Source of the DNA: Clostridia bacterium
GTDB taxonomy: Bacteria > Bacillota > Clostridia > DUPQ01
Length of the DNA: 34,892 bases
Direction: 5' to 3'
Assembly (NCBI GenBank): GCA_016938455.1
Contig: JAFGUQ010000248.1
Location: forward strand, 1 to 34,892
The translations under genes and the position numbers were made by a program. Positions 24,279 through 31,874 of this stretch are shown in pieces (within the stretch, counting starts at the first letter, position 1; each line of letters starts with the position of its first letter). The notes below the pieces were generated by a model. The model saw only the letters and a list, made by a program, of their open reading frames with translations. It had not been told where the DNA came from and ran no database searches.

Positions 24279-25397
24279 ATGACAAAGAACTTCACACAAC
24301 TGCATAAGGATGTCTGCTTTGATAAAAATAATAAAAAGGTCATCTGGCAACCAAGAATCAGCTGCTGGATTGATGATCATATCAGCAGAGATGGGCATTT
24401 ACCCGGGAAATATAATGGAATGACTAAACCGGAGCTTTACAGAGACCTTGGATGCTCTGCCAGAATTTATGAATTCAATGACTGCTTTGTCAGGACTGAT
24501 CATCATGATGTCGTAAGAACTGTGGAAGAAATAGGAGAACAGCAGAAGCTATATAAAATGAAGACTCCGATAGGTACCATTTCTTGTGTCATGAGAAGCA
24601 ATAACTCAAATACAGGAAGGTACTACGAAAAATGGTGGGTCAACAATGAAGAAGAGCTGAAAATACAGGAGTGGGCTGATTCGCGAGCTACATGGAGCTT
24701 TGACCAGAAACGATTTGAAGAACACTCAAAGGAATGGGAGGGGCTTGGGGCACCTTGTATATTCATGCCGAGAATCGGGATACAGCATCTCTACATTTCA
24801 AGCATGGGTTTCATGAATACTTCTTATGCGTTAGCTGATTATCCTGATGCGGTGAGAAAGTACTGTGATGCGCTTGAAGAAAACCAGATAGGGTTGATGG
24901 AAGTCATCAACCAGTCACCTATCGACATCATCAATTATGGGGATAATCTGCATGACGGATATCTGAGACCGGACATTTTTGAAGAGTATGTGTTGCCAGT
25001 TTACCAGACAAGAGGGAAACTGCTTCATAAGGGAGGTAAATTCACATACAGTCACTGGGATGGTGATGTCAAGAGAATCCTTTCATATGCCAAAGACTGT
25101 GAATTAGACGGGATTGAAGCCGTCACTCCGGTTCCGCAAGGTGATGTGACACTGGCTGAAGCGAAAGAGGCCATGGGAGATATGTTCATGATTGACGGTG
25201 TAGCTGCAATTCTTTTTGATGAGATATATACAGAAGAGCAGTTGATTGATCAGGTAAAGGAATGCATCTCACTTTTCGCACCTCATTTAATACTGGGCAT
25301 CTCTGATGAGATATCTTCAACAGGTGATATTGAAAGAGTCAGACTGGTTGGGAAAGTGGTTGATGAGTATAATGAAAGCATCTCAGAAAAAGCGTAG
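24279..25397 (+). CDS. URO-D-family protein, variant with HxD motif
   Basis: A 372-residue member of the uroporphyrinogen decarboxylase/methyltransferase superfamily. Near the position of the HxC zinc motif it has YSHWDGD (His259-x-Asp261), so the cysteine ligand is lost; the barrel signatures NYGDNLHDGYLRPDIFEEY and LDGIEAVTPVPQGDVTL remain. It is thus unlikely to be a zinc-thiolate methyltransferase of the classic kind and may be a decarboxylase, lyase or altered methyltransferase. ATG 24279 follows AGGGGAA at 24268-24274. It is co-transcribed with the isochorismatase-like gene. It is only distantly similar to the URO-D protein at 7496-8455. Confidence 0.82.
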   Translation: MTKNFTQLHKDVCFDKNNKKVIWQPRISCWIDDHISRDGHLPGKYNGMTKPELYRDLGCSARIYEFNDCFVRTDHHDVVRTVEEIGEQQKLYKMKTPIGTISCVMRSNNSNTGRYYEKWWVNNEEELKIQEWADSRATWSFDQKRFEEHSKEWEGLGAPCIFMPRIGIQHLYISSMGFMNTSYALADYPDAVRKYCDALEENQIGLMEVINQSPIDIINYGDNLHDGYLRPDIFEEYVLPVYQTRGKLLHKGGKFTYSHWDGDVKRILSYAKDCELDGIEAVTPVPQGDVTLAEAKEAMGDMFMIDGVAAILFDEIYTEEQLIDQVKECISLFAPHLILGISDEISSTGDIERVRLVGKVVDEYNESISEKA

Positions 25398-25506
25398 CTG
25401 ATACTGCTTAAGTAATTATCAAACATGTACATTTTTATGATGACTACATTACAATAATCCTGAAGTTGAACTGTGATAGAAGTGAAGTGAATATAAGGGA
25501 CAACCT

Positions 25507-25959
25507 ATGAATGCAGAACGATACAGCTTGAAAAACGCATTAAAATGCGGAGAAAATGGAGAGATTGAAGAATGGATTCATGATTTTCTCTGCAATGAAG
25601 GAAAGAACAAAGCGTTTTCAGACGGATTAAAACTGTTCAAAAGGTTCTATTATGGACCTGTTAAAATGCCGTTAAGCTTATTCAAACGATGCTGTGGTCC
25701 TGAAAAAGACATGAAATATATGATAAGTGAAAAATTGTTTGAAGCATATATCCGACAAATGATGAAAGAGATTGAAAAAGGATGGGATATTCCTCCTTTA
25801 ATCGTTAATTATGCTGACGGAGCTTTTGTGCTTAATGATGGGAATCATCGATTTGAAGCAATGAAAAGATATGGAATCGATGAATACTACATCGTCATAT
25901 GGATTACAGAAGAAGCTGATGCTGCTGCATTTGAAGATAAGTATCGTTGCTATCTCTAA
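25507..25959 (+). CDS. ParB/Srx-fold-like protein
   Basis: A 150-residue protein whose C-terminal half reads IPPLIVNYADGAFVLNDGNHRFEAMKR (broken here as PPLIVNYADGAFVLNDG and NHRFEAMKRYGI), the DGNHRxxA motif of the ParB N-terminal/sulfiredoxin-like fold that binds or cleaves nucleotides. There is no DNA-binding helix-turn-helix, so a chromosome-partition role is unlikely; small stand-alone versions of this fold are of unknown function. The N-terminal half is helical. The ATG at 25507 has AAGGGA (25496-25501) a few bases upstream. It is followed after 14 bases by a TIGR04076-type gene. Confidence 0.7.
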   Translation: MNAERYSLKNALKCGENGEIEEWIHDFLCNEGKNKAFSDGLKLFKRFYYGPVKMPLSLFKRCCGPEKDMKYMISEKLFEAYIRQMMKEIEKGWDIPPLIVNYADGAFVLNDGNHRFEAMKRYGIDEYYIVIWITEEADAAAFEDKYRCYL

Positions 25960-25973
25960 GTAATGAGGAAAGA

Positions 25974-26231
25974 ATGAGAAATAAAATGGAAGTAAAATTA
26001 ACAATCATTGAAAGCAGATGCAGATGCAAGTACCATAAAGAAGGAGAGACATATATTGTGAAAGATCTTTGTCCTCCAATATGTCACGAATTATGGCAAT
26101 GCATTTATCCCAGTGTTTATGTGCTGCTAAATAACGGAAATCTGGATTCAGGAGATGGAAAATCAAAGAAGTTTCGCTTTCGCTGTCCTGATGAAGGAAG
26201 AGTCTTAATTGAGGGAGAATTAAAAGAATAA
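25974..26231 (+). CDS. TIGR04076-family small protein
   Basis: An 85-residue protein matching the small TIGR04076 family of unknown function. Conserved features are CRCKYHKEGETY, DLCPPICHELW, IYPSVYVLL and a final FRCPDEGRVLIEGE. The cysteines (CRC, C in LCPPIC, and RCPD) suggest metal or Fe-S binding. I chose ATG 25974, which follows GAGGAA (25965-25970); ATG 25986 and an upstream in-frame ATG at 25947 inside the previous gene are less likely. Co-transcribed with the ParB-like gene. Confidence 0.85.
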   Translation: MRNKMEVKLTIIESRCRCKYHKEGETYIVKDLCPPICHELWQCIYPSVYVLLNNGNLDSGDGKSKKFRFRCPDEGRVLIEGELKE

Positions 26232-26257
26232 CATGAAATATTCATTTTCTGAAAATA

Positions 26258-26278
26258 TGATAGAATAGATATATTCTA
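26258..26278 (+). promoter_or_regulatory. Extended -10 with overlapping inverted repeat
   Basis: TG at 26258-26259 and TAGAAT at 26261-26266 form an extended -10 without a good -35. The 7-bp inverted repeat TAGAATA/TATTCTA (26261-26278, 4-base loop) covers it and could be a repressor operator for the GNAT-YoaP gene. A 12-bp palindrome TGTTCATGAACA lies downstream at 26311-26322. Confidence 0.45.
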
Positions 26279-26315
26279 AATTGTTTTGCAATATAAAAAT
26301 AGATAGGGGTTGTTC

Positions 26316-26354
26316 ATGAACAGGATAATTCATGGAGGTAATCATGAAGATTGA
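26316..26354 (+). other. Possible 12-codon leader ORF before the GNAT-YoaP gene
   Basis: ATG 26316 follows AGGGG (26305-26309) by six bases and reads MNRIIHGGNHED before TGA at 26352-26354, overlapping the next gene's start at 26344 in another frame. The ribosome site of the main gene lies inside it. It may serve translational coupling, or be chance. Confidence 0.3.
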
Positions 26355-27129
26355 AAGTTTAACCAGAGAAGATGAGAAACTGTATTTTGTCTGCCTTGAA
26401 GACTGGTCTACCGAAATGCCAGAAGCTTCTGACCACAAGGAACACTGGTATGAGAAAATGAAAGACAAAGGACTTGGGGTAAAACTTGCAAAAGATGATA
26501 ATGGAGTGATTGGAGGAATGATACAATACATTCCGATTGAATATTCTAATGCAGAAGGTAAAGACAGCTATTTCATTAATTGCATCTGGGTGCATGGCTA
26601 TAAGGAAGGAAGAGGAGATTTCAGAAAACAGGGTATGGGAAAAGCTCTTTTAAAAGCTGCTGAAGATGACGTGAAATCAAAAGGGGTATCAGGAATTGCT
26701 GCGTGGGGAGTGACTCTACCGTTTTTCATGAGAGCAGCATGGTATAAGAAGCAGGGATACATGATTGGGGATAAGGTAGGTATTCAGGCCCTTTTATGGA
26801 AACCTTTCAAAGAGGGAGCTGATGCACCAAAATGGATCAGACAAAAAAAGGCACCAGAAATGATTGACGGGAAAGTCACTGTCACCTCATTTATCAATGG
26901 CTGGTGTCCGGCACAGAACATTATTTTCGAAAGAGCAAAAAGAGCATCAGCAGAATTTGGGGACAAAGTCATTTTCAAGAAGTATGACACTTCAGAAAGA
27001 GAGACTTTTCTTGAATGGGGTATTTCTGATGCTTTATATATCAATGGAAAAACAGTTAATACAGGGCCGCCTCCTTCCTACGAAAAAATCAGGAAACTGA
27101 TTGAAAAAAGTGTGAAAAAAATAAAATGA
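26344..27129 (+). CDS. GNAT acetyltransferase fused to a YoaP-like thioredoxin-fold domain
   Basis: A 261-residue protein with B. subtilis YoaP-type architecture. Residues about 1-160 are a GNAT domain (GDFRKQGMGKALLKAAEDD is the acetyl-CoA loop; FFMRAAWYKKQGYMI is motif B). Residues about 175-261 resemble a thioredoxin-like domain: strand VTVTSFINGWCPAQNI with a single Cys where thioredoxins have CxxC, then ISDALYINGKTVNTGPPPSYEKI with a cis-Pro-like segment. The lone Cys argues against a dithiol oxidoreductase. ATG 26344 follows GGAGGT (26334-26339); the ATG at 26332 is less likely. Twenty-one bases before a DUF3795 gene, so probably co-transcribed. Substrate unknown. Confidence 0.85.
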   Translation: MKIESLTREDEKLYFVCLEDWSTEMPEASDHKEHWYEKMKDKGLGVKLAKDDNGVIGGMIQYIPIEYSNAEGKDSYFINCIWVHGYKEGRGDFRKQGMGKALLKAAEDDVKSKGVSGIAAWGVTLPFFMRAAWYKKQGYMIGDKVGIQALLWKPFKEGADAPKWIRQKKAPEMIDGKVTVTSFINGWCPAQNIIFERAKRASAEFGDKVIFKKYDTSERETFLEWGISDALYINGKTVNTGPPPSYEKIRKLIEKSVKKIK

Positions 27130-27150
27130 AGTATTCTGGAGGATATATTT

Positions 27151-27618
27151 ATGACAGACAGTCATCGAAATGAAACTGCCTATTGCGGGTTATACTGCAA
27201 AGACTGCATACCATCAAATGAAAAGCTTTTTACATTAGTCAATGAACTTGATCAATTGCTTGAAGAATTGAACTTTGAAAAATATGCAGCAGTCAAATCA
27301 AAAAGAAGCAGCATATTTGATAAGTATGATGACTTTAAGAGCGTCCTGATGGAAATAAAGAAAATAGAATGCAAAAAGGGATGCTTCAGAGGACCTGAAT
27401 CATTGCTTGGATGCAGCAAAAACTGCCAGATAAGGGAATGTGTCATAGAAAAGCATTTGAATGGATGCTGGGAGTGTGAAGAATATGGGAAGTGCTCAAA
27501 ACTTGAGAAACATAAAACCTTTCATCCCGGGTTAGAAAACAATCTGGATATGATCAAAGAATTTGGCATAGATAACTGGATTGATAAAAGGGGAATTCAT
27601 TATCATTGGAATAAATGA
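27151..27618 (+). CDS. DUF3795 cysteine-rich protein
   Basis: A 155-residue protein of DUF3795. It opens with the signature AYCGLYCKDC, and a second cysteine-rich half carries CKKGCFRGPESLLGC, CSKNCQIREC and CWECEEYGKC. At least a dozen cysteines suggest zinc or Fe-S binding. ATG 27151 follows GGAGG (27138-27142), and the gene trails the GNAT-YoaP gene by 21 bases, which suggests a shared mRNA. Function of the family is unknown. The usual length is about 120-190 residues, so it is complete. Confidence 0.88.
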   Translation: MTDSHRNETAYCGLYCKDCIPSNEKLFTLVNELDQLLEELNFEKYAAVKSKRSSIFDKYDDFKSVLMEIKKIECKKGCFRGPESLLGCSKNCQIRECVIEKHLNGCWECEEYGKCSKLEKHKTFHPGLENNLDMIKEFGIDNWIDKRGIHYHWNK

Positions 27619-27624
27619 TATAAT
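27616..27624 (+). promoter_or_regulatory. Extended -10 promoter of the PhzF gene
   Basis: TGATATAAT, with TG 27616-27617 and TATAAT 27619-27624, overlaps the stop codon of the DUF3795 gene. The -35 region TTCATT (27596-27601) is poor, as extended -10 promoters allow. Confidence 0.6.
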
Positions 27625-27657
27625 ACATTATTATATAGATAGAAAGACAGGGAAATC

Positions 27658-28437
27658 ATGAAAATATATCAAGTAGATGCTTTTGCAGAAAAGCCTTTCA
27701 GCGGAAATCCTGCAGCAGTATGCATACTGGAATCATACCCGAATGAAAAGTGGATGAAGGACATCGCCAGTGAAATGAATCTTGCAGAAACAGCATTTGT
27801 CGTTCCGACAGAAGACGGGTTCAGCCTTCGCTGGTTTACACCTACATCCGAAGTTGACCTTTGTGGCCATGCTACTCTTGCAAGTGCGCATATCTTATGG
27901 GAGGAAGGATATATCATAGAAAGTCAGACAGCAAACTTTTATACAAAAAGCGGATTGCTGACGGCTAAGAATGTTAACGGATGGATTCAACATGATTTAC
28001 CTCCCCTTCCTGAACATGAAGTAGAAGCTCCGAAGGGACTTATTGAAGCTTTGAATATCAAACCGGTTTATGTCGGTAAAAATGTTTTTGATTATCTGAT
28101 TGAAGTAGAATCAGAGGAGATGGTCAAAAATATGAATCCGGATTTTACAAAATTGCTGAAAATTCCCATGAGAGGAGTTATTGTCACAGCAAGATCAAAA
28201 GAGTATGACTTCATTTCTCGCTTTTTTGCACCTGAGGTCGGAGTCTTTGAAGATCCGGTAACAGGTTCCGCTCATTGTTCTTTAGCTTTATATTGGCAAA
28301 AGAAGCTTGAAAAAGACAGCTTTACTGCTTATCAGGCTTCAAAACGAGGTGGAATCTTAAAAGTGCAAATCGAAGGTGAGAGAATACTTGTTTCAGGAAA
28401 AGCAATCACTGTATTAAAAGGAAGTTTGCTTGACTAA
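27658..28437 (+). CDS. PhzF-family isomerase/epimerase-like protein
   Basis: A 259-residue protein with the duplicated diaminopimelate-epimerase-like fold of PhzF. Signatures are MKIYQVDAFAEKPFSGNPAAV at the N-terminus (in part KPFSGNPAAV), NLAETAFV with Glu44 as the likely general acid/base, DLCGHATLASAHIL and EDPVTGSAHCSLALYW. Studied PhzF isomerises trans-2,3-dihydro-3-hydroxyanthranilate in phenazine synthesis; no phenazine genes are nearby, so this is one of the many PhzF-like proteins of unknown substrate. ATG 27658 follows AGGGAAA (27649-27655). It has its own promoter and is followed after 11 bases by a deaminase gene. Confidence 0.92.
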   Translation: MKIYQVDAFAEKPFSGNPAAVCILESYPNEKWMKDIASEMNLAETAFVVPTEDGFSLRWFTPTSEVDLCGHATLASAHILWEEGYIIESQTANFYTKSGLLTAKNVNGWIQHDLPPLPEHEVEAPKGLIEALNIKPVYVGKNVFDYLIEVESEEMVKNMNPDFTKLLKIPMRGVIVTARSKEYDFISRFFAPEVGVFEDPVTGSAHCSLALYWQKKLEKDSFTAYQASKRGGILKVQIEGERILVSGKAITVLKGSLLD

Positions 28438-28448
28438 AGGAAAAAGGC

Positions 28449-29078
28449 ATGTGGGAAAAACTTGATGATAACTGGAAAGAAGTATTGAGACTTTCATGGG
28501 AAGCTTATATAAATGGCACTATACCGGTTGGCGCTGTCATTGTGAACGAGAAAAACGAAATTGTATCAAAAGGCAGAAACATGTCTTATGATGACAATAT
28601 AATACATCCGCTAGCCAGAACCTCTATGGGACATGCTGAAATGGTCGCCATGATGAACTTAAAGAAAAATGAACATCCGAATATCAGTGGCTATAAAGTC
28701 TATGTCAGTCTTGAACCATGTTATATGTGTTTCGGGACCATGCTGATGATGGGGATAAAAAAGGTATACTATTCTGCAAAAGACAATGAAACAGGCTCTT
28801 CTGTCATGGTGGATAAAACCGACTACATCATTAAATGTGGAATTGATGTCATCAAAAATCATGGAGAGATGGAGATATTTCAGATTATTCTTCATACCTC
28901 AAGGGGTCAGTTTAATCCGGTTAAAGGAATGATGGAACCTTGGGAAAAAGAATATGAAAATGCTGTTCCGCTGGGTCAGAAACTTCATGATGAACATTAC
29001 TTTCTAAACGCCATCAGGGAAAACAGAGATATATCAGACATATATGACGATGTTTTAAGCATGTATTATTCCAAATAA
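28449..29078 (+). CDS. Zinc-dependent nucleoside/cytidine deaminase-like protein
   Basis: A 209-residue member of the cytidine/deoxycytidylate deaminase superfamily. HAE (His62, Glu64) and PCYMC (Cys91, Cys94) form the zinc and proton-shuttle motif. Preceding PVGAVIV and KGRN segments are as in tRNA adenosine and guanine deaminases. The extra C-terminal 70 residues (GQFNPVKGMMEPWEKEYENAV) are not typical of TadA. Candidates are guanine, cytosine or other base deaminase. ATG 28449 has AAAGG sites at 28435-28447 and follows PhzF by 11 bases, probably in one mRNA. Confidence 0.87.
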   Translation: MWEKLDDNWKEVLRLSWEAYINGTIPVGAVIVNEKNEIVSKGRNMSYDDNIIHPLARTSMGHAEMVAMMNLKKNEHPNISGYKVYVSLEPCYMCFGTMLMMGIKKVYYSAKDNETGSSVMVDKTDYIIKCGIDVIKNHGEMEIFQIILHTSRGQFNPVKGMMEPWEKEYENAVPLGQKLHDEHYFLNAIRENRDISDIYDDVLSMYYSK

Positions 29079-29135
29079 TAACATGAAGGTATACATATTC
29101 ACGGAAAAGTTATATGATTATTTTATCATTATTAA

Positions 29136-29147
29136 AATCATATGATT
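29136..29147. repeat. 12-bp palindrome before the NYN gene
   Basis: AATCATATGATT is a perfect palindrome at 29136-29147, about 18 bases before the NYN gene start; TGAT/ATCA half-sites recur just upstream. It may be an operator, but no regulator is known. Confidence 0.35.
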
Positions 29148-29164
29148 AAACTCAGGAGGGGAAA

Positions 29165-29929
29165 ATGGAAAAAGACAAAAAAATAGCTGTATTGATTGAT
29201 GCAGATAATGTTTCAGATAAATATATCAAATTTATTATGGATGAAATATCAAATCATGGGACACCAACCTATAAAAGAATTTATGGGGACTGGACAAAGC
29301 CGAATGTAGGTTCATGGAAAGGTGTCTTATTGAATAATTCGATTACACCGGTGCAGCAGTACGGGTATACCACAGGTAAAAACGCTACCGATGCAGCGAT
29401 GATCATTGAAGCGATGGACATTCTTTATTCAAACAATGTGGACGGCTTCTGTATTGTGTCCAGTGACAGTGATTTTACAAGACTGGCAACAAGATTAAGA
29501 GAAGCAGGCATGTATGTTATTGGAATGGGGGAGAAGAAAACTCCAAAGCCATTTATTGCAGCTTGTGAAATATTCAAGTATCTTGAAGTGCTTGCAGAGT
29601 CACCGATAGAAGAAGCAAAGGAAGTTGAGAAAAAGGGAACTAAAAAAGAAGACATTAAAAAAGAAGGAATTACCAGCAAAGGAGATCTGATTAATTCAAT
29701 CAAAATGATTGTCAGGGATAATTCAGATGAAGACGGATGGATTAATTTAGGAGAAGCAGGAAGCAGACTGGTTAAAAGACATCCCGATTTTGATACAAGA
29801 AATTATGGTCACTCAAAACTATACCAGCTGATCAACAGCCTTAAGCAGTTTGAAATGGAAGCCAGGAAAATTCCTACGAACCCAGGCGGTACCAATTACT
29901 ATATTAAAAACAAAGAAGTGAAAGATTAG
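29165..29929 (+). CDS. NYN-domain RNase-like protein with C-terminal OST-HTH/LOTUS domain
   Basis: A 254-residue protein. The NYN (LabA/DUF88, PIN-like) domain covers about residues 5-145: VLIDADN (Asp12, Asp14), GKNATDAAMII (Asp76) and IVSSDSDF (Asp101, Asp103) supply the metal-binding acidic cluster of a ribonuclease. A charged linker (145-175, Lys/Glu-rich) leads to an OST-HTH/LOTUS-type domain (about 178-250, DLINSIKMIVRDN and FDTRNYGHSKLYQLINSL), an RNA-binding module. The same architecture is common in bacteria and its target is generally unknown. ATG 29165 follows AGGAGGGG (29154-29161). The next gene, an HD phosphohydrolase, starts directly after its stop. Confidence 0.92.
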   Translation: MEKDKKIAVLIDADNVSDKYIKFIMDEISNHGTPTYKRIYGDWTKPNVGSWKGVLLNNSITPVQQYGYTTGKNATDAAMIIEAMDILYSNNVDGFCIVSSDSDFTRLATRLREAGMYVIGMGEKKTPKPFIAACEIFKYLEVLAESPIEEAKEVEKKGTKKEDIKKEGITSKGDLINSIKMIVRDNSDEDGWINLGEAGSRLVKRHPDFDTRNYGHSKLYQLINSLKQFEMEARKIPTNPGGTNYYIKNKEVKD

Positions 29930-30514
29930 ATGAAAGAAAGACTGAAAAAACAGCTTGAGTTTATTATTGAAGTAGATAAAATAAAGCAGATTTTTCGAAA
30001 AACAAAACTATTTGATCAGTCAAGGTATGAAAATGATGCAGAGCATTCATGGCACTTGTGTTTAATGGCACTGGTGCTTTCAGAGTATGCGAACTTTGAA
30101 GTTGATATGCTGAAGGTTCTGAAAATGATCATAGTTCATGATATTGTGGAAATAGATGCCGGAGACTATATCATCTATACTGACCAGGTGGATGAGAAAA
30201 ACATGAAAGAGGAAGCAGCTGCGAAGCGGATATTCGGGATTCTTCCCGAAGAGATTGGCAGTGAATTAAAAGAGTTGTGGATCGAGTTTGAAAAAAGAGA
30301 AAGTAATGAAGCAAAATTTGCCGCAGCCGTTGACAGGCTGGAACCATTACTGCAGAACTTTCAGTCTGATGGATTTACCTGGAAAGAAAACAATATCAGC
30401 GGCAAGAAAATACTTAGTGTCAATGAGAGAATCAGCCTTGGATCAGAAAAATTATGGGACTACGCAAAAGGTATGATTGAAGGCTTTATTGAAAAAGGAA
30501 TCATAGAAAACTGA
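29930..30514 (+). CDS. HD-domain phosphohydrolase (YfbR/HDDC2-like)
   Basis: A 194-residue metal-dependent phosphohydrolase. EHSWH (His39, His42), HD (His70-Asp71) and a later Asp in AAAVDRLEP form the H...HD...D site. The layout resembles YfbR/HDDC2-type 5'-deoxynucleotidases, which dephosphorylate dNMPs. The ATG at 29930 immediately follows the TAG of the NYN gene, so the two are co-translated, which suggests a nucleotide/RNA turnover pair. The substrate is inferred from the family. Confidence 0.88.
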   Translation: MKERLKKQLEFIIEVDKIKQIFRKTKLFDQSRYENDAEHSWHLCLMALVLSEYANFEVDMLKVLKMIIVHDIVEIDAGDYIIYTDQVDEKNMKEEAAAKRIFGILPEEIGSELKELWIEFEKRESNEAKFAAAVDRLEPLLQNFQSDGFTWKENNISGKKILSVNERISLGSEKLWDYAKGMIEGFIEKGIIEN

Positions 30515-30589
30515 TTTGCAGCAGATCTGCTTTTAGTACTAATGAAAAATTCAAATAGAATAAATGACAGTTTCATAAGCGGTTGCTTA

Positions 30590-30619
30590 TTGATATGGAA
30601 TTTCGTAAAATGTTATTAT
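30590..30619 (+). promoter_or_regulatory. Promoter of the DUF1801/methyltransferase unit
   Basis: TTGATA (30590-30595), an 18-bp spacer and TATTAT (30614-30619), with TG at 30611-30612. It lies inside the region that a longer reading frame from 30542 would cover, which supports the shorter start at 30656. Confidence 0.45.
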
Positions 30620-30655
30620 CAGAAAACACATTTTAAAGATAGAGGTGATTTTGAA

Positions 30656-31045
30656 ATGAGTGATCATGTAATACTTACTATTGATGAATATGTTAAACAG
30701 TTTTCCCCGGAGATTCAAATCATATTGAATAAACTTCGAAAGCTTGTTCATGAAGCGGCTCCTGAAGCTACTGAAAAAATATGTTATCGGATGCCCACAT
30801 TCTTTTTTCATGAAAATCTGGTTCACTTTGCAGCATATGAAAAACACATCGGGTTTTATCCGTCTTCATCAGGAATAGAAGCATTTAAAGCTCAGCTAAC
30901 ACCATATAAATGGTCAAAAGGAGCTGTTCAATTTAAACTCAGTCAACCAATACCATACCCATTAATTGAACAGATGGTTCGTTTTAGAGTAAATGAAGTC
31001 TTAATGAAATTCAAGGAGGAACAGGAGTCATATGGGAACTGTTGA
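30656..31045 (+). CDS. DUF1801 (YdhG-like) protein
   Basis: A 129-residue DUF1801 protein: TIDEYVKQFSPEIQIILNKL, PEATEKICYRMPTFFF and HIGFYPSSSGIEAF are the family signatures (YdhG/iron chaperone-like). I chose ATG 30656 because GAGGTGA (30642-30648) lies just before it, whereas the in-frame ATG 30542 has no site and is non-homologous upstream. It overlaps the methyltransferase gene by 14 bases, so they are co-translated. This is the third DUF1801 protein in the window. Iron handling is only a family-level suggestion. Confidence 0.9.
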   Translation: MSDHVILTIDEYVKQFSPEIQIILNKLRKLVHEAAPEATEKICYRMPTFFFHENLVHFAAYEKHIGFYPSSSGIEAFKAQLTPYKWSKGAVQFKLSQPIPYPLIEQMVRFRVNEVLMKFKEEQESYGNC

Positions 31046-31838
31046 AAAGTATTATGATGATAATACTGAAGCTGAATGGATGCGCCTGGAAAGACATAAA
31101 ATTGAATTTGATATAACCAAAAGGTATTTGGATGAGTATGTCAAAACAGGAACCAGAGTACTTGACATCGGAGGAGGACCTGGAAGATACTCTTTGTATC
31201 TCTCTTTGAAAGGATGCCATGTTCATTTACTGGATTTATCTTCAAAAAACCTGGAGTATGCAAAGAACAAAGCCACTGAGCTAAAAATAGACATAGAAAA
31301 ATATTTTCACGCTGATGCACTGCATTTATCAGATAAAGTAAATGAACAATATGATGTGATATTATGCATGGGTCCTATTTATCATTTACCTGAAGAAGCT
31401 GACAGAATTAAGGTCATGAAGAACTGCATTCATCATTTAAAACCGGGTGGGATACTGATTGTATCTTTCATTTCAGCCTATGCACCGATTATTGATATCC
31501 TTAAGAAATATCCTGAAGCAATCAGAGGATATAAAGAAACTCTTCTTTCCTATCTGAAAGACGGCAGAAATATCGTCAGTCCCGAAAATCAAGGATTCAC
31601 AAACGCCTATTTCATGAATCCCAATCAGATGGCTTCTTTCATGAGCCAGTTTGACCTTGTTCAAAAAGTCTTGACTGGAATTGAAGGAATATCGGCACAG
31701 AGCGAAGAAAAGATCAATGCTTTAGAGGAGACTGACTATCAGGAATGGATTGATTTGATCTATGAAACATCAAAAGACCCTTTAACATGGGGAGCATGTG
31801 AGCATTTTCTATATATCGGTCAAAAGAAGAATACATAA
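31032..31838 (+). CDS. SAM-dependent methyltransferase (class I)
   Basis: A 268-residue methyltransferase. Motif I is VLDIGGGPGRYSLYL; VHLLDLSSKNLEYAK and VILCMGPIYHLPEEADRIK follow, and KPGGILIVSFISAY is motif III. The order fits UbiE-like small-molecule methyltransferases. ATG 31032 lies inside the DUF1801 gene's end, with AGGAG at 31023-31027 and AAGGAGG at 31013-31019. A TAACC/GGTTA inverted repeat follows the stop. The acceptor substrate is unknown; co-translation with DUF1801 is the only context clue. Confidence 0.9.
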   Translation: MGTVEKYYDDNTEAEWMRLERHKIEFDITKRYLDEYVKTGTRVLDIGGGPGRYSLYLSLKGCHVHLLDLSSKNLEYAKNKATELKIDIEKYFHADALHLSDKVNEQYDVILCMGPIYHLPEEADRIKVMKNCIHHLKPGGILIVSFISAYAPIIDILKKYPEAIRGYKETLLSYLKDGRNIVSPENQGFTNAYFMNPNQMASFMSQFDLVQKVLTGIEGISAQSEEKINALEETDYQEWIDLIYETSKDPLTWGACEHFLYIGQKKNT

Positions 31839-31874
31839 GGGTTAATCATACTTTGATGCTAACCGGAGGTGAGT

